NCBI RefSeq assembly: GCF_022869785.1 | Contig: NZ_CP094997.1 | Span: forward strand, 5,823,001-5,887,000 | Source: Dyadobacter chenwenxiniae | GTDB taxonomy: Bacteria > Bacteroidota > Bacteroidia > Cytophagales > Spirosomataceae | Direction: 5' to 3' | DNA: 64,000 nucleotides | Part shown: in pieces, positions 25,704 through 34,682 of the stretch | Layout of the letters: the number at the start of each line of letters is the position of its first letter | How positions within the stretch are numbered: the first letter of the stretch is position 1 | Translations under genes and position numbers: made by a program | Notes under the pieces: model-generated | The model's database searches: none | What the model was told of the DNA's origin: nothing | What the model saw: the letters and a program-made list of their open reading frames with translations, nothing else

Positions 25704-27137
25704 ATGCATGTTACTTCACCTGTAAGAGAACCACTGATCCAAGGTGGGAAAACGTACGCAGACGTAACGGAAGACATTTGTCGGCATGTTGAAGGAGCTC
25801 CAACCAAGGAATGGAAAATTGCTTTTGGGCTTTCTCTGATTGTTTTGGCTTATGGATCGGTTTGTCTTGCATGGACTTGGTGGGAAGGGCTTGGCGTATG
25901 GGGTCTTAACAAGACAGTTGGCTGGGCATGGGATATCACAAACTTCGTTTGGTGGGTTGGTATCGGTCACGCCGGAACCCTGATTTCAGCGATCTTGCTC
26001 TTGTTCCGTCAGAAGTGGAGAACATCTATTAACCGTGCGGCAGAAGCGATGACTATTTTTGCGGTTATCTGCGCGGCATCATTTATCCTTATGCACATGG
26101 GCCGTCCCTGGATGGCATATTGGGCGCTTCCGCTTCCAAACGCGTTCGGATCTCTTTGGGTTAACTTCAACTCACCGCTTGTTTGGGACGTATTTGCAAT
26201 CAGCACATACTTCTCGGTTTCGTTGGTATTCTGGTACATTGGTCTTATTCCTGACCTTGCTACAATCCGCGACCGTGCAACGAGCAAAATCTCCCGTTTG
26301 ATGTACGGAACATTTGCAATGGGATGGGACGGATCAGCAAAAACTTGGGCTCGTTACGAATACATCAGCTTAATTCTTGCAGGTCTTTCAACCCCGCTTG
26401 TACTTTCGGTTCACACCATTGTAAGTATGGACTTTGCAACGTCCGTAATTCCAGGATGGCATACGACAATTTTCCCTCCTTACTTCGTTGCAGGTGCGAT
26501 CTTCTCCGGGTTTGCAATGGTTCAAAACCTCATGCTTATCACAAGGGTTGTTTACAAGCTTGAAGATTACATCACATTAGAGCACATTGAAACAATGAAC
26601 AAGGTTATCACATTAACCGGTTCTGTGGTTGGTGTGGCCTACATTACCGAGTTCTTTATCGCTTGGTATTCAGGTGTTGAATATGAATATTATGCATTCT
26701 TCAACCGTATGACTGGACCTTATTGGTGGGCATATTGGGCGATGATGACTTGTAACGTAATTTCTCCACAGCTTTTCTGGTCAAGAAAACTGCGCAGAAG
26801 CATCACATTTACATTCTTTATTTCGGTAGTTGTAAACATTGGTATGTGGTTCGAGCGTTTCGTGATCATTGTTACTTCGTTGCACCGTGACTATATCCCT
26901 TCTAGCTGGGCAATGTTCTCGCCTACCCGTTATGACATTGGTGACTACATTTTCTCATTCGGATTGTTCTTTACCCTATTCCTGTTGTTCTCGAAATATC
27001 TGCCGGTGGTGAATATGGCCGAAGTAAAAGCGGTGATCCGTTCAACTTCTGCTAATCTGCCTACAAAAATTGCGGGTGTTGCAAAAGTGAGACAGCGTGG
27101 TACGGCAGAACCGGCTTTTGATAAGGACAAAGAATAA
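25704..27137 (+). CDS. actC: Alternative complex III quinol-binding subunit ActC (NrfD/PsrC family)
   Basis: This is an integral membrane subunit of the NrfD/PsrC family that anchors alternative complex III and contributes a quinol site. The 477-aa protein has about ten hydrophobic segments. Conserved features include VWWVGIGHAGTLISAIL (His near residue 92), FILMHMGRPWMAYW, and SVHTIVSMDFATSVIPGWHTTIFPPYF near residue 250. It begins with a soluble N-terminus (VREPLIQGGKTYADVTEDI) typical of this subunit. It lies between actB and the DUF3341 subunit. Confidence 0.94.
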   Translation: MHVTSPVREPLIQGGKTYADVTEDICRHVEGAPTKEWKIAFGLSLIVLAYGSVCLAWTWWEGLGVWGLNKTVGWAWDITNFVWWVGIGHAGTLISAILLLFRQKWRTSINRAAEAMTIFAVICAASFILMHMGRPWMAYWALPLPNAFGSLWVNFNSPLVWDVFAISTYFSVSLVFWYIGLIPDLATIRDRATSKISRLMYGTFAMGWDGSAKTWARYEYISLILAGLSTPLVLSVHTIVSMDFATSVIPGWHTTIFPPYFVAGAIFSGFAMVQNLMLITRVVYKLEDYITLEHIETMNKVITLTGSVVGVAYITEFFIAWYSGVEYEYYAFFNRMTGPYWWAYWAMMTCNVISPQLFWSRKLRRSITFTFFISVVVNIGMWFERFVIIVTSLHRDYIPSSWAMFSPTRYDIGDYIFSFGLFFTLFLLFSKYLPVVNMAEVKAVIRSTSANLPTKIAGVAKVRQRGTAEPAFDKDKE

Positions 27138-27171
27138 TTAGACTGACAGGTATTTTAATATAAGTATTGAT

Positions 27172-27702
27172 ATGGCAGAATTATCTGGTAAATATTTGGT
27201 CGGAGTCTACGACGATGACGATACTGTTCTTCACGCAGTGCCAAAGCTCAGAAAAGCAGGAGTAAAAATTAAAGAAGTGTATTCTCCTTTTCCGATTCAC
27301 GGATTGGACGAAGCGTTAGGTCACCCAAGAACAAGGATCGGGATTGCCGCATTTATGTTCGGGGTTACGGGATGCTGTGTTGCACTGACGTTGATGATCT
27401 GGACAATGGGAATTGATTGGCCGATGATCGTCGGTGGCAAGGATCCGATTTCGATACCAAACTATATTCCTATTACTTTCGAGCTTACTGTTTTGTTCAC
27501 GGCTTTTGGAATGGTAACAACATTCTTTATTTCAAATGGCCTGGGACCCGGTACTCACTTTCATCCGAGGTTTGACTTGCGATCGACAGATAACAAATTT
27601 GTAATGGCGATAGATCTGGGAAGAAATTCAATGTCAGAAGATGAGATTTCAAGGGCATTGAAAGATAGCGGAGCAGAGGAAGTCAACATTAAGCAATTTT
27701 AA
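27172..27702 (+). CDS. actD: Alternative complex III subunit ActD (DUF3341)
   Basis: ActD is a small membrane subunit of alternative complex III from the DUF3341 family. The 176-aa protein opens with a soluble domain (YLVGVYDDDDTVLHAVPKLRKAGVKIKEVYSPFPIHGLDEALG) with the conserved YSPFPIHG signature. Two membrane segments follow at about residues 60-82 and 103-125, then a C-terminal soluble part with KDSGAEEVN. It has no cofactor motif, and its role in known complexes is structural. The stop codon overlaps the actE start by one base. Confidence 0.92.
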   Translation: MAELSGKYLVGVYDDDDTVLHAVPKLRKAGVKIKEVYSPFPIHGLDEALGHPRTRIGIAAFMFGVTGCCVALTLMIWTMGIDWPMIVGGKDPISIPNYIPITFELTVLFTAFGMVTTFFISNGLGPGTHFHPRFDLRSTDNKFVMAIDLGRNSMSEDEISRALKDSGAEEVNIKQF

Positions 27703-28325
27703 TGGAGTTTGAGAAAATGAAATTTAGAAATCTATATAAGTATCTGTTAGTTGCTGCCGTAATGCTTACTGCTGCCGCTGGTTGCAAAAGGGATCCGAAC
27801 GATCCCGGTAAAGAGTATGCGCCTAATATGTATCTCCCTGTGGGTTATGAACCTTATAAACAGGAAAAAGCCAACCCTATTAACCCGATGGGCTTGACCA
27901 TGAGATTGCCGGTTGCAGGAACAGTCGCGAGACGTAATTACCAAACGTCTTTCGGTGAATCGGATTCTGCTAGCACGGATTTGATGGTTTACAACATTCC
28001 GGCCGACAGTATTTCTATCTCGGAACGTGTATTGAAAAACCCGATTCCATTAAATGAAAATACATTGGCGGAAGGTAAAGTACTTTACGACAGATATTGC
28101 CAGCATTGCCACGGAGCAGCAGGAGCCGGAGACGGAAAAGTTGCTGCGATGTATAAAGGGGTTCCTAACTATGCGAGCGACGCCTATAAAAATCTGAATG
28201 AAGGTCATATTTTCCACGTCATTACGCATGGGAAAGCACGTATGTGGCCACACGGATCTCAGATCAATCCTGAGGAGCGTTGGAAAATAGTACATTATGT
28301 ACAAAAATTGCAGAAGGGAGCTTAA
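27702..28325 (+). CDS. actE: Alternative complex III monoheme cytochrome c lipoprotein ActE
   Basis: This is a membrane-anchored cytochrome c subunit. The N-terminus carries a lipoprotein signal with lipobox TAAAGC (Cys28 counting from 27702). A second start at ATG 27717 (MKFRNLYKYLL) gives a better-shaped signal peptide and may be the real one. The single heme site is CQHCH at residue 133, and the distal Met is probably in ARMWPHGSQI. The middle segment with VGYEPYKQEKANPINPMGLTMRLPVAGTVAR is a recognisable ActE feature. It would pass electrons from the complex toward the oxidase encoded downstream. Confidence 0.92.
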   Translation: MEFEKMKFRNLYKYLLVAAVMLTAAAGCKRDPNDPGKEYAPNMYLPVGYEPYKQEKANPINPMGLTMRLPVAGTVARRNYQTSFGESDSASTDLMVYNIPADSISISERVLKNPIPLNENTLAEGKVLYDRYCQHCHGAAGAGDGKVAAMYKGVPNYASDAYKNLNEGHIFHVITHGKARMWPHGSQINPEERWKIVHYVQKLQKGA

Positions 28326-28357
28326 TTACTTTTTGATAACAGAGAAATAAAAAAATA

Positions 28358-29713
28358 ATGGCATCAGCACATTCGATTCCTTCTATTGAAGAACGGTTTG
28401 AATTTACATCGGGGGCTAAAAGAAATTTGATAATAGGCGGTGGCATAGGCGTTGCGCTAATCATATTAGGTGCTTATCTGGCTGCTAACGGCGGTGGACA
28501 CGAAGCTGCTGCACATGGTGCAGAAGCGGCTGCAGCAGTAGGACATGGCGCAGCAGAGCATGGGGCTGCCGGACACGAAGCTGCCGCGGCAACAGGAGGA
28601 CATCACGAAGCGAGCTGGATGACACGCATTTGGGCTAACCTTTGGGTAAATGGTGTTTACTTTACAGGTATGGCGGTTATAGGAATGTTTTTCATTTCAT
28701 ACAATTATCTGGCTCAGGCCGGATGGTCAGCGGTTTTCAAAAGAGTGCCTGAGGCGCTGCCAGCTTTTCTGCCTTTCACGGGGATAGTTATGTTATTGAC
28801 TTTTTTCTTCGGTGGCCATGACCTATTTCACTGGACACACGAGGGGCTGTACGAAGTTGGTGGGCCAGAATACGATCCTATTATTGCAGGTAAAAGAGGA
28901 TTCCTGAATACGCCATTCTTTGTATTCCGACTTGTATTTTACTTCGTTGTCTGGTACGGAATGTGGCGTGTGATCCGCAATTTGTCTTTGAAAGAAGATG
29001 AAATCGGTGGAACTGAATTTTACGAAAAGTCGATCCGTTTTGGAACTGCGTTTTTGGTTGTATTTGGTGTTACATCGTCAACATCCGCTTGGGATTTCGT
29101 AATGTCAATTGATACACACTGGTTTAGTACAATGTTTGGATGGTACACATTGGCGAGCTGGCATGTAGCTGGTCTGGCTGTGATTACGTTAACTATTGTA
29201 ATGCTAAGAGAGCGCGGATATCTAAGAGCGGTTAACTCAAGCCATTTAAGAGATTTAGGAAAGTTTGTATTTGCATTCAGCATCTTCTGGACATATGTGT
29301 GGTTTGCACAGTTTCTTTTGATCTACTATGCTAACTTACCAGAAGAGACAATCTATTACTTGGAGCGTTTCAGAGGGCATGACGGAATTTTCAAAGCGCC
29401 GTTCTTCATTACATTGTTCTTGAATTTTTTCTTCCCGTTCCTTGTGTTGATGACGCGGGATGCGAAGTATACACATTCAATTCTTAAAGTGGCTTGCTGG
29501 AGTGTGATCATTGGTCATTATATGGATTTTTATACCAATATAATGCCCGGTACGCTTGGGTCAAGTGCAGGGTTCGGTCCGTTGGAATGGGGATTTTTCC
29601 TTCTGTTTATTTGTGCGTTCGGTTATTCAATTGCAAGCCAGTTAGAGAAGGCAAATTTGATACCAAGGAATCATCCAATGTTGGAAGAGTCATTGCATCA
29701 CGATATCGCCTAA
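28358..29713 (+). CDS. actF: Alternative complex III quinol-binding subunit ActF, with His/Ala-rich insert
   Basis: ActF is the second NrfD-like membrane subunit of alternative complex III. The 451-aa protein has about ten membrane segments. Motifs include FFFGGHDLFHWTHEG, TSSTSAWDFVMSIDTHWFSTMFGWYTLASWHVAG and NLPEETIYYLERFRGHDG. Between the first and second membrane segments (about residues 46-88) lies a low-complexity stretch of Ala, Gly, His and Glu (repeats such as HGAEAAA and HGAAEHGAAGHEAAA) that could bind metal or serve as a flexible linker. coxB follows directly, linking complex III and the oxidase in one cluster. Confidence 0.92.
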   Translation: MASAHSIPSIEERFEFTSGAKRNLIIGGGIGVALIILGAYLAANGGGHEAAAHGAEAAAAVGHGAAEHGAAGHEAAAATGGHHEASWMTRIWANLWVNGVYFTGMAVIGMFFISYNYLAQAGWSAVFKRVPEALPAFLPFTGIVMLLTFFFGGHDLFHWTHEGLYEVGGPEYDPIIAGKRGFLNTPFFVFRLVFYFVVWYGMWRVIRNLSLKEDEIGGTEFYEKSIRFGTAFLVVFGVTSSTSAWDFVMSIDTHWFSTMFGWYTLASWHVAGLAVITLTIVMLRERGYLRAVNSSHLRDLGKFVFAFSIFWTYVWFAQFLLIYYANLPEETIYYLERFRGHDGIFKAPFFITLFLNFFFPFLVLMTRDAKYTHSILKVACWSVIIGHYMDFYTNIMPGTLGSSAGFGPLEWGFFLLFICAFGYSIASQLEKANLIPRNHPMLEESLHHDIA

Positions 29714-29734
29714 TTGCAAAACCAGTTTATCATT

Positions 29735-30841
29735 ATGTATATTATTATCGCATTAGTTGCTCTTGTTTTTCTGGTTCTCACAGGCGTTGTGGTATCCAGG
29801 CTTCAGAATGTTCTTAAAAATGTAAACAAAACCGATTCGCCGGATGCGGAGCCGTCAGGCAACAAATGGAATGGGGCGATGTTTATCGTCATTCTGATTG
29901 GCGGCGCGGTTAGTATCACGTGGTCATATCTGCACGCTCGCGAATTTTTCCTGCCCGAGGCATCTTCCATTCACGGTCGCAGAACGGATGATTTGTTTTG
30001 GTTCTCAATGGGTATTTTGACAATTCCGTTCATTATTGTCAATTTCCTGATTTTCTTCTTCGCCTGGAAATATCAGCACAAGAAGAACCACCGCGCATCA
30101 TTTTATCCTGATAACCACAGGCTTGAACTTATCTGGACTATTGTTCCTGCGATTGTAATGGCACTTCTTGTATTTACAGGATGGAAAGCCTGGTCGGATA
30201 TTACTTCCGATGCGCCGCGGGATGCGGAGGTGATTGAAATCACCGGAAAGCAATTCAACTGGATCGCACGTTACTCTGGCGTGAATGATAATAAATTAGG
30301 AGATTACAATTACAAATTGATTGATTCTCAAAATGAAGTTGGTATTGATCTTTCCGATGAAAATTCATTTGACGACTTTACAAACCCAAGTGAAATGCAC
30401 ATTCCAGTAAATCGTCCGGTGCTGCTTAGAATTCGGGCGAGGGACGTTTTGCACAGTGTGTTTATTCCTCACATGCGTGTGAAAATGGATGCTGTTCCTG
30501 GAATGCCAACCAAATTCTGGTTTGTAGCAGATAAGACGACTGCTGACATGCGTGCTGAAACTGGAAATGCTAACTTCGATTATGAAATCGCTTGCACGGA
30601 GGTTTGTGGACAAGGGCACTTCTCAATGAAAATGCGTTTGATAGTAGAAGACGAGGCGTCTTATAAGAAATGGTGTGCTGAGCAAGCGACTTTCCTTCAG
30701 ACATATCCTGAGTATCTTGCAAAAGTACCGGAGAATTTGAAAGCGAAGGCCATGAAATATGTGCCAGCCGAAGCGGCTACTCCTGCTGATAGTTCAGCAA
30801 CTTCTACAGGGGGAGCAGGATCAAGTACAACTCTACGCTAA
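29735..30841 (+). CDS. coxB: Cytochrome c oxidase subunit II
   Basis: Subunit II accepts electrons from cytochrome c at its binuclear CuA centre. From ATG 29735 the protein is 368 aa; a TTG at 29714 is in frame but unlikely. It has an N-terminal membrane segment (MYIIIALVALVFLVLTGVVV) and two further hydrophobic segments before a periplasmic cupredoxin domain. The CuA ligands are the His in VLHSVFIP and the loop CTEVCGQGHFSMKM beginning at about residue 287. There is no C-terminal cytochrome c domain, so it is not caa3-type; the heme domains of ActA and ActE are the likely donors. Confidence 0.95.
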   Translation: MYIIIALVALVFLVLTGVVVSRLQNVLKNVNKTDSPDAEPSGNKWNGAMFIVILIGGAVSITWSYLHAREFFLPEASSIHGRRTDDLFWFSMGILTIPFIIVNFLIFFFAWKYQHKKNHRASFYPDNHRLELIWTIVPAIVMALLVFTGWKAWSDITSDAPRDAEVIEITGKQFNWIARYSGVNDNKLGDYNYKLIDSQNEVGIDLSDENSFDDFTNPSEMHIPVNRPVLLRIRARDVLHSVFIPHMRVKMDAVPGMPTKFWFVADKTTADMRAETGNANFDYEIACTEVCGQGHFSMKMRLIVEDEASYKKWCAEQATFLQTYPEYLAKVPENLKAKAMKYVPAEAATPADSSATSTGGAGSSTTLR

Positions 30842-30869
30842 TTTGTTAATTTAAATACATTAAAAGTAT

Positions 30870-32750
30870 ATGTCAGCTATTGAAGGATTGGAAACAGCTC
30901 ATCACCACGAAAGTGAGCATGAACACCACCATGAAGCACAAAACTTTTGGCAGAAATATATATTTTGTGAAGATCACAAAGTTATAGCGAAGCAATATCT
31001 GATCACCGGGATCATGTGGGCTGTGATCGGAATTTCCATGTCGATCATTTTCCGTATTCAATTGGGTTTGCCGGATTCGAATCTTTCCTGGCTGAAACCT
31101 ATTTTGGGCGGCTGGATTAGTGATGCCGGGAAACTTGATCCGAATTTTTACCTTGCTTTGGTTACCATGCACGGAACCATCATGGTATTCTTCGTATTAA
31201 CGGCTGGTCTAAGCGGAACATTCAGTAATTTCTTGATTCCGTTACAAATCGGTGCGCGCGATATGGCGTCGGGTTTCATGAACATGTTGTCTTACTGGTT
31301 TTTCTTCCTTGCGAGCGTTATCATGTTTGCGTCGTTGTTCCTGCAAGCAGGACCAGCAGCGGGTGGCTGGGTAATTTATCCGCCATTGAGTGCTTTGCCT
31401 CAGGCACATCCAGGCTCAGGAATGGGAATGACACTTTGGTTGGCTAGTATGGCGTTTTTCATTGTGTCTCAGCTTTTAGGAGGAATTAATTATATTACTA
31501 CGGTAATCAACTTGCGTACGAGAGGTATGTCATTTGACCGTCTTCCGTTGACAATCTGGTCATTCCTTATTACCGCTGTTTTGGGTCTGATCTCTTTCCC
31601 GGTTCTTTTGTCATCCGTATTGCTTTTGATCATGGACCGTCACTTCGGGACGAGCTTTTATCTTTCAGATATTTATATCAATGGTGAAGCGCTGCCAAAT
31701 GTAGGTGGTAGCCCAATCTTGTTCCAACATTTGTTCTGGTTCTTAGGTCACCCTGAGGTTTACATTGTATTGTTACCAGGACTTGGAATCACTTCTGAAG
31801 TTATTGCAACAAACTCACGTAAGCCTATCTTCGGTTACCGTGCGATGATCGCGTCAATGTTGGGTATTGCCTTCCTTGCATTTATCGTTTGGGCCCACCA
31901 TATGTTTGTGACGGGTATGAATCCATTCCTTGGATCCGTATTCATGTTCCTTACACTGATTATTGCGGTTCCATCTGCCGTGAAGGGCTTTAACTACATT
32001 ACAACACTTTGGAAGGGAAACATTGTCTTCACACCAGGGATGTTGTTTTCGATTGGTCTTGTATCATTGTTCGTATCAGGTGGTTTGACGGGGATTATTC
32101 TTGGAAACAGTGCACTTGATATCCAACTTCACGATACATACTTCGTTGTAGCCCACTTCCACCTTGTGATGGGAGCTGCATCTGCATTCGGACTTTTTGC
32201 CGGGGTCTATCACTGGTTCCCTAAGATGTTCGGTAGAATGATGAATACGACATTGGGTCAGATTCACTTCTGGTTGACGTTCATTGGTATTTATCTTGTA
32301 TTTATTCCAATGCACTATGTGGGTATAGCAGGTTTCCCACGCAGATACTACCAGTTTACAAGCTACGACTTTACGCATAAGTTTATGGACATGAACATGT
32401 TCATTTCGATTGCTGCGATCTTGTCTTTCCTTGCGCAATTCATTTTCCTGTGGAACTTCTTTTACAGCATTTTCAAAGGAAAGAGAGCTCCGCAAAATCC
32501 TTGGAATTCAAATACATTAGAGTGGACGGCGCCGGTAAATCCTGGACACGGGAACTGGGTTGGCGAGATTCCGGCAGTTTATCGCTGGTCTTACGATTAC
32601 AGCAAGCCAGGAGCGAAGGAAGATTTTATTCCACAAAACATACCTTATTCTCAAACCCTGGAATCCAACTTCCCCCATGAGAATGAGCAGATAGCCACAG
32701 AAAAGGCAATTGAGTCACAAAATTATAATGACCAGTTCAACTCACATTGA
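30870..32750 (+). CDS. coxA: Cytochrome c oxidase subunit I
   Basis: This is the catalytic heme-copper subunit that reduces O2 and pumps protons. The 626-aa protein has about twelve membrane segments. CuB ligands are His294 (in HPEVY, which also includes the Glu of the D-channel and the Tyr cross-linked to His) and His343-His344 in WAHHMF. Heme ligands are in HFHLVMG and in ALVTMHGTIMVF. The K-channel lysine is present in AVPSAVKGFNY. These features indicate an A-type oxidase. The N-terminus holds a histidine-rich stretch (residues about 11-22). The last 23 bases overlap the start of ctaA. Confidence 0.96.
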   Translation: MSAIEGLETAHHHESEHEHHHEAQNFWQKYIFCEDHKVIAKQYLITGIMWAVIGISMSIIFRIQLGLPDSNLSWLKPILGGWISDAGKLDPNFYLALVTMHGTIMVFFVLTAGLSGTFSNFLIPLQIGARDMASGFMNMLSYWFFFLASVIMFASLFLQAGPAAGGWVIYPPLSALPQAHPGSGMGMTLWLASMAFFIVSQLLGGINYITTVINLRTRGMSFDRLPLTIWSFLITAVLGLISFPVLLSSVLLLIMDRHFGTSFYLSDIYINGEALPNVGGSPILFQHLFWFLGHPEVYIVLLPGLGITSEVIATNSRKPIFGYRAMIASMLGIAFLAFIVWAHHMFVTGMNPFLGSVFMFLTLIIAVPSAVKGFNYITTLWKGNIVFTPGMLFSIGLVSLFVSGGLTGIILGNSALDIQLHDTYFVVAHFHLVMGAASAFGLFAGVYHWFPKMFGRMMNTTLGQIHFWLTFIGIYLVFIPMHYVGIAGFPRRYYQFTSYDFTHKFMDMNMFISIAAILSFLAQFIFLWNFFYSIFKGKRAPQNPWNSNTLEWTAPVNPGHGNWVGEIPAVYRWSYDYSKPGAKEDFIPQNIPYSQTLESNFPHENEQIATEKAIESQNYNDQFNSH

Positions 32751-33753
32751 TGTTAAGGCCAATCGGCGTTTCCGTCGGTTGGCCTTGAATACTATCATTG
32801 TACTCTATTTTCTTATCATAGCGGGTGGGGTAGTGAGGAGCACGGGCGCAGGAATGGGTTGTCCGGATTGGCCCAGATGCTTCGGAAGATGGGTTCCGCC
32901 AACTGAAATTTCACAGTTGCCAGCCAATTACAAGGAGCTTTACGGCGCGAAGCTCAAAGGTGAGATTGAATTTAATCCGGTTAAGACCTGGATTGAATAT
33001 GTGAACAGACTTCTGGGCGCTTTTACAGGAGTAATGATCTTTCTGACCCTGTTAGCCTCTATTCCATTCCTGAGATCCGGTAACAAGCGTATCTTTTATT
33101 ATAGTTTGTCAGCGTTTATTTTGGTTGGGTTTCAGGGGTGGCTAGGAGCTAAAGTTGTGTCCTTTGAACTGCTGCCAATTGTTGTTACGCTCCATATGCT
33201 TTTGGCCATTGTGATCGTTTTTCTGCTTTTGTACCTCTTTACCTGGTCGGCTTACGCTGGTAACATTTTGCAGTTAAAAGAGTCGAGTAAAAAAGCGATT
33301 GGCGGGATAGGCGTTTTGGTAATCACATTGTCATTGATTCAAATTTTGCTTGGGACGCAGGTAAGAGAAGCGATGGATGAGGCGATCATGAGGTTAGGAT
33401 ATGGGGCTAGAAGTGAATGGATTGATGAGTTAGGCTTTAATTTTTATATACACAGGTCCTTTTCAATTTTTGTATTCGTCATCAATCTTTACTGGGTCAA
33501 TACGATCCTTAAAGCGGAGGGAAGGGAATCGGTAGCAGGAAAGATAGCCACTGCTTGTTTTTGGATATTAATCCTCGAAATTGGAACAGGCGTTATAATG
33601 GCCTATTTCGGAGTTCCGCCTTTTGCGCAGCCATTGCATTTGACATTGGCTATATTATTGATTGGGTTGCAATTTGTGATTTGGCTGGTAGTAAATGGCA
33701 AAAAGTATTTGACATATTTGCCGGAGAGCCGGTTAGAAAAAAGTACGATTTAG
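32728..33753 (+). CDS. ctaA: Heme A synthase (Cox15/CtaA family)
   Basis: CtaA converts heme O to heme A for the oxidase. From ATG 32728 it is 341 aa, overlapping coxA by 23 bases; TTG 32710 is an in-frame alternative. The N-terminus has STGAGMGCPDWPRCFGRWVPP, typical of the family, and about eight membrane segments follow. Of the four heme-ligand histidines expected, three are seen: His156 (TLHMLLA), His242 (IHRSF) and His304 (PLHLTLA). The first, normally in a Glu-x-x-His-Arg motif, is Asn93 in EYVNR. Confidence 0.93.
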   Translation: MTSSTHIDVKANRRFRRLALNTIIVLYFLIIAGGVVRSTGAGMGCPDWPRCFGRWVPPTEISQLPANYKELYGAKLKGEIEFNPVKTWIEYVNRLLGAFTGVMIFLTLLASIPFLRSGNKRIFYYSLSAFILVGFQGWLGAKVVSFELLPIVVTLHMLLAIVIVFLLLYLFTWSAYAGNILQLKESSKKAIGGIGVLVITLSLIQILLGTQVREAMDEAIMRLGYGARSEWIDELGFNFYIHRSFSIFVFVINLYWVNTILKAEGRESVAGKIATACFWILILEIGTGVIMAYFGVPPFAQPLHLTLAILLIGLQFVIWLVVNGKKYLTYLPESRLEKSTI

Positions 33754-33770
33754 AGATAAAAAATTAAGTA

Positions 33771-34664
33771 ATGATATCAGCCGAGGAAAGCTTAGGAGGA
33801 GTAGGGAAGATAAGAGAAAGAATAGGCGTTTTATTTGAGTTGCTTAAATTCAGACTGGCATCTCTGATTGCATTTTCGGGTGCAATGGGTTATTGCCTGG
33901 GAGCAAAAGAAGTAGAGACAGGAAAGCTGATCTTTTTCATTATTGCATCAATAGGCATTACAGGAGCAGCCAACATTATTAATCAGATCCTTGAAAAGGA
34001 TTTCGATAAGTTAATGAAGAGAACTGCAAACCGGCCACTGCCTAGTGGACGAATTACAGTTGATCAGGCTATTGTTTGGGCTGTATTCTTGGGCGTTACG
34101 TCCCTGGCGATTTTTGTGTTGATGTTTAATCTCAGCACAGGGTTGATTTCGCTGCTTTCTTTGGTTCTCTATGGTTTTGTTTATACACCTTTGAAAAGAG
34201 TTGGCCCAATCGCGGTTTTTGTTGGGGCTTTTCCGGGAGCGTTTCCCCCAATGATCGGATGGGTTGCAGCAACAAATCATTTTGGGTTGGAACCTGGGAT
34301 TTTGTTCGCTATCCAATTTTTCTGGCAGTTTCCCCACTTTTGGGCGATTGCCTGGGTGCTTGATGAAGATTACAAAAGAGCGGGGTTCAAGCTCCTTCCT
34401 GCAAATGGCTTGAAGGACGTTAATACGACTTTGCAAATCATGATCTATACCGTATTCCTGCTTCCGATTGGCTGGTTACCATATGAATTAGGTATGACCG
34501 GAATCAATTCGGCTTTTGTAGCTACGGTTTTTGGCGTGTTATTTTTGGCTCAGACTTTCCACTTAATGCGCACTTGCACAGACAAAACCGCAAGGCAATT
34601 GATGTTCGGATCGTTCATATATTTGCCAATTGTTCAGATCGCGTTTTTGTTGGATAAATTGTGA
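33771..34664 (+). CDS. ctaB: Protoheme IX farnesyltransferase (heme O synthase)
   Basis: CtaB/CyoE is an integral membrane UbiA-family prenyltransferase that adds a farnesyl group to heme B, giving heme O, the substrate of CtaA. The 297-aa protein has the prenyl-diphosphate-binding signature NQILEKDFDKLMKRTANRPLPSG near residues 67-89, in which the first Asp of the usual pattern is Glu. A second Asp-rich segment around WVLDEDYKRAGFKLLP is also present. About nine hydrophobic segments are visible. It lies directly behind ctaA, so both heme A steps are encoded together with the oxidase. Confidence 0.94.
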   Translation: MISAEESLGGVGKIRERIGVLFELLKFRLASLIAFSGAMGYCLGAKEVETGKLIFFIIASIGITGAANIINQILEKDFDKLMKRTANRPLPSGRITVDQAIVWAVFLGVTSLAIFVLMFNLSTGLISLLSLVLYGFVYTPLKRVGPIAVFVGAFPGAFPPMIGWVAATNHFGLEPGILFAIQFFWQFPHFWAIAWVLDEDYKRAGFKLLPANGLKDVNTTLQIMIYTVFLLPIGWLPYELGMTGINSAFVATVFGVLFLAQTFHLMRTCTDKTARQLMFGSFIYLPIVQIAFLLDKL

Positions 34665-34682
34665 AATTGAAAAATCAGTGAA

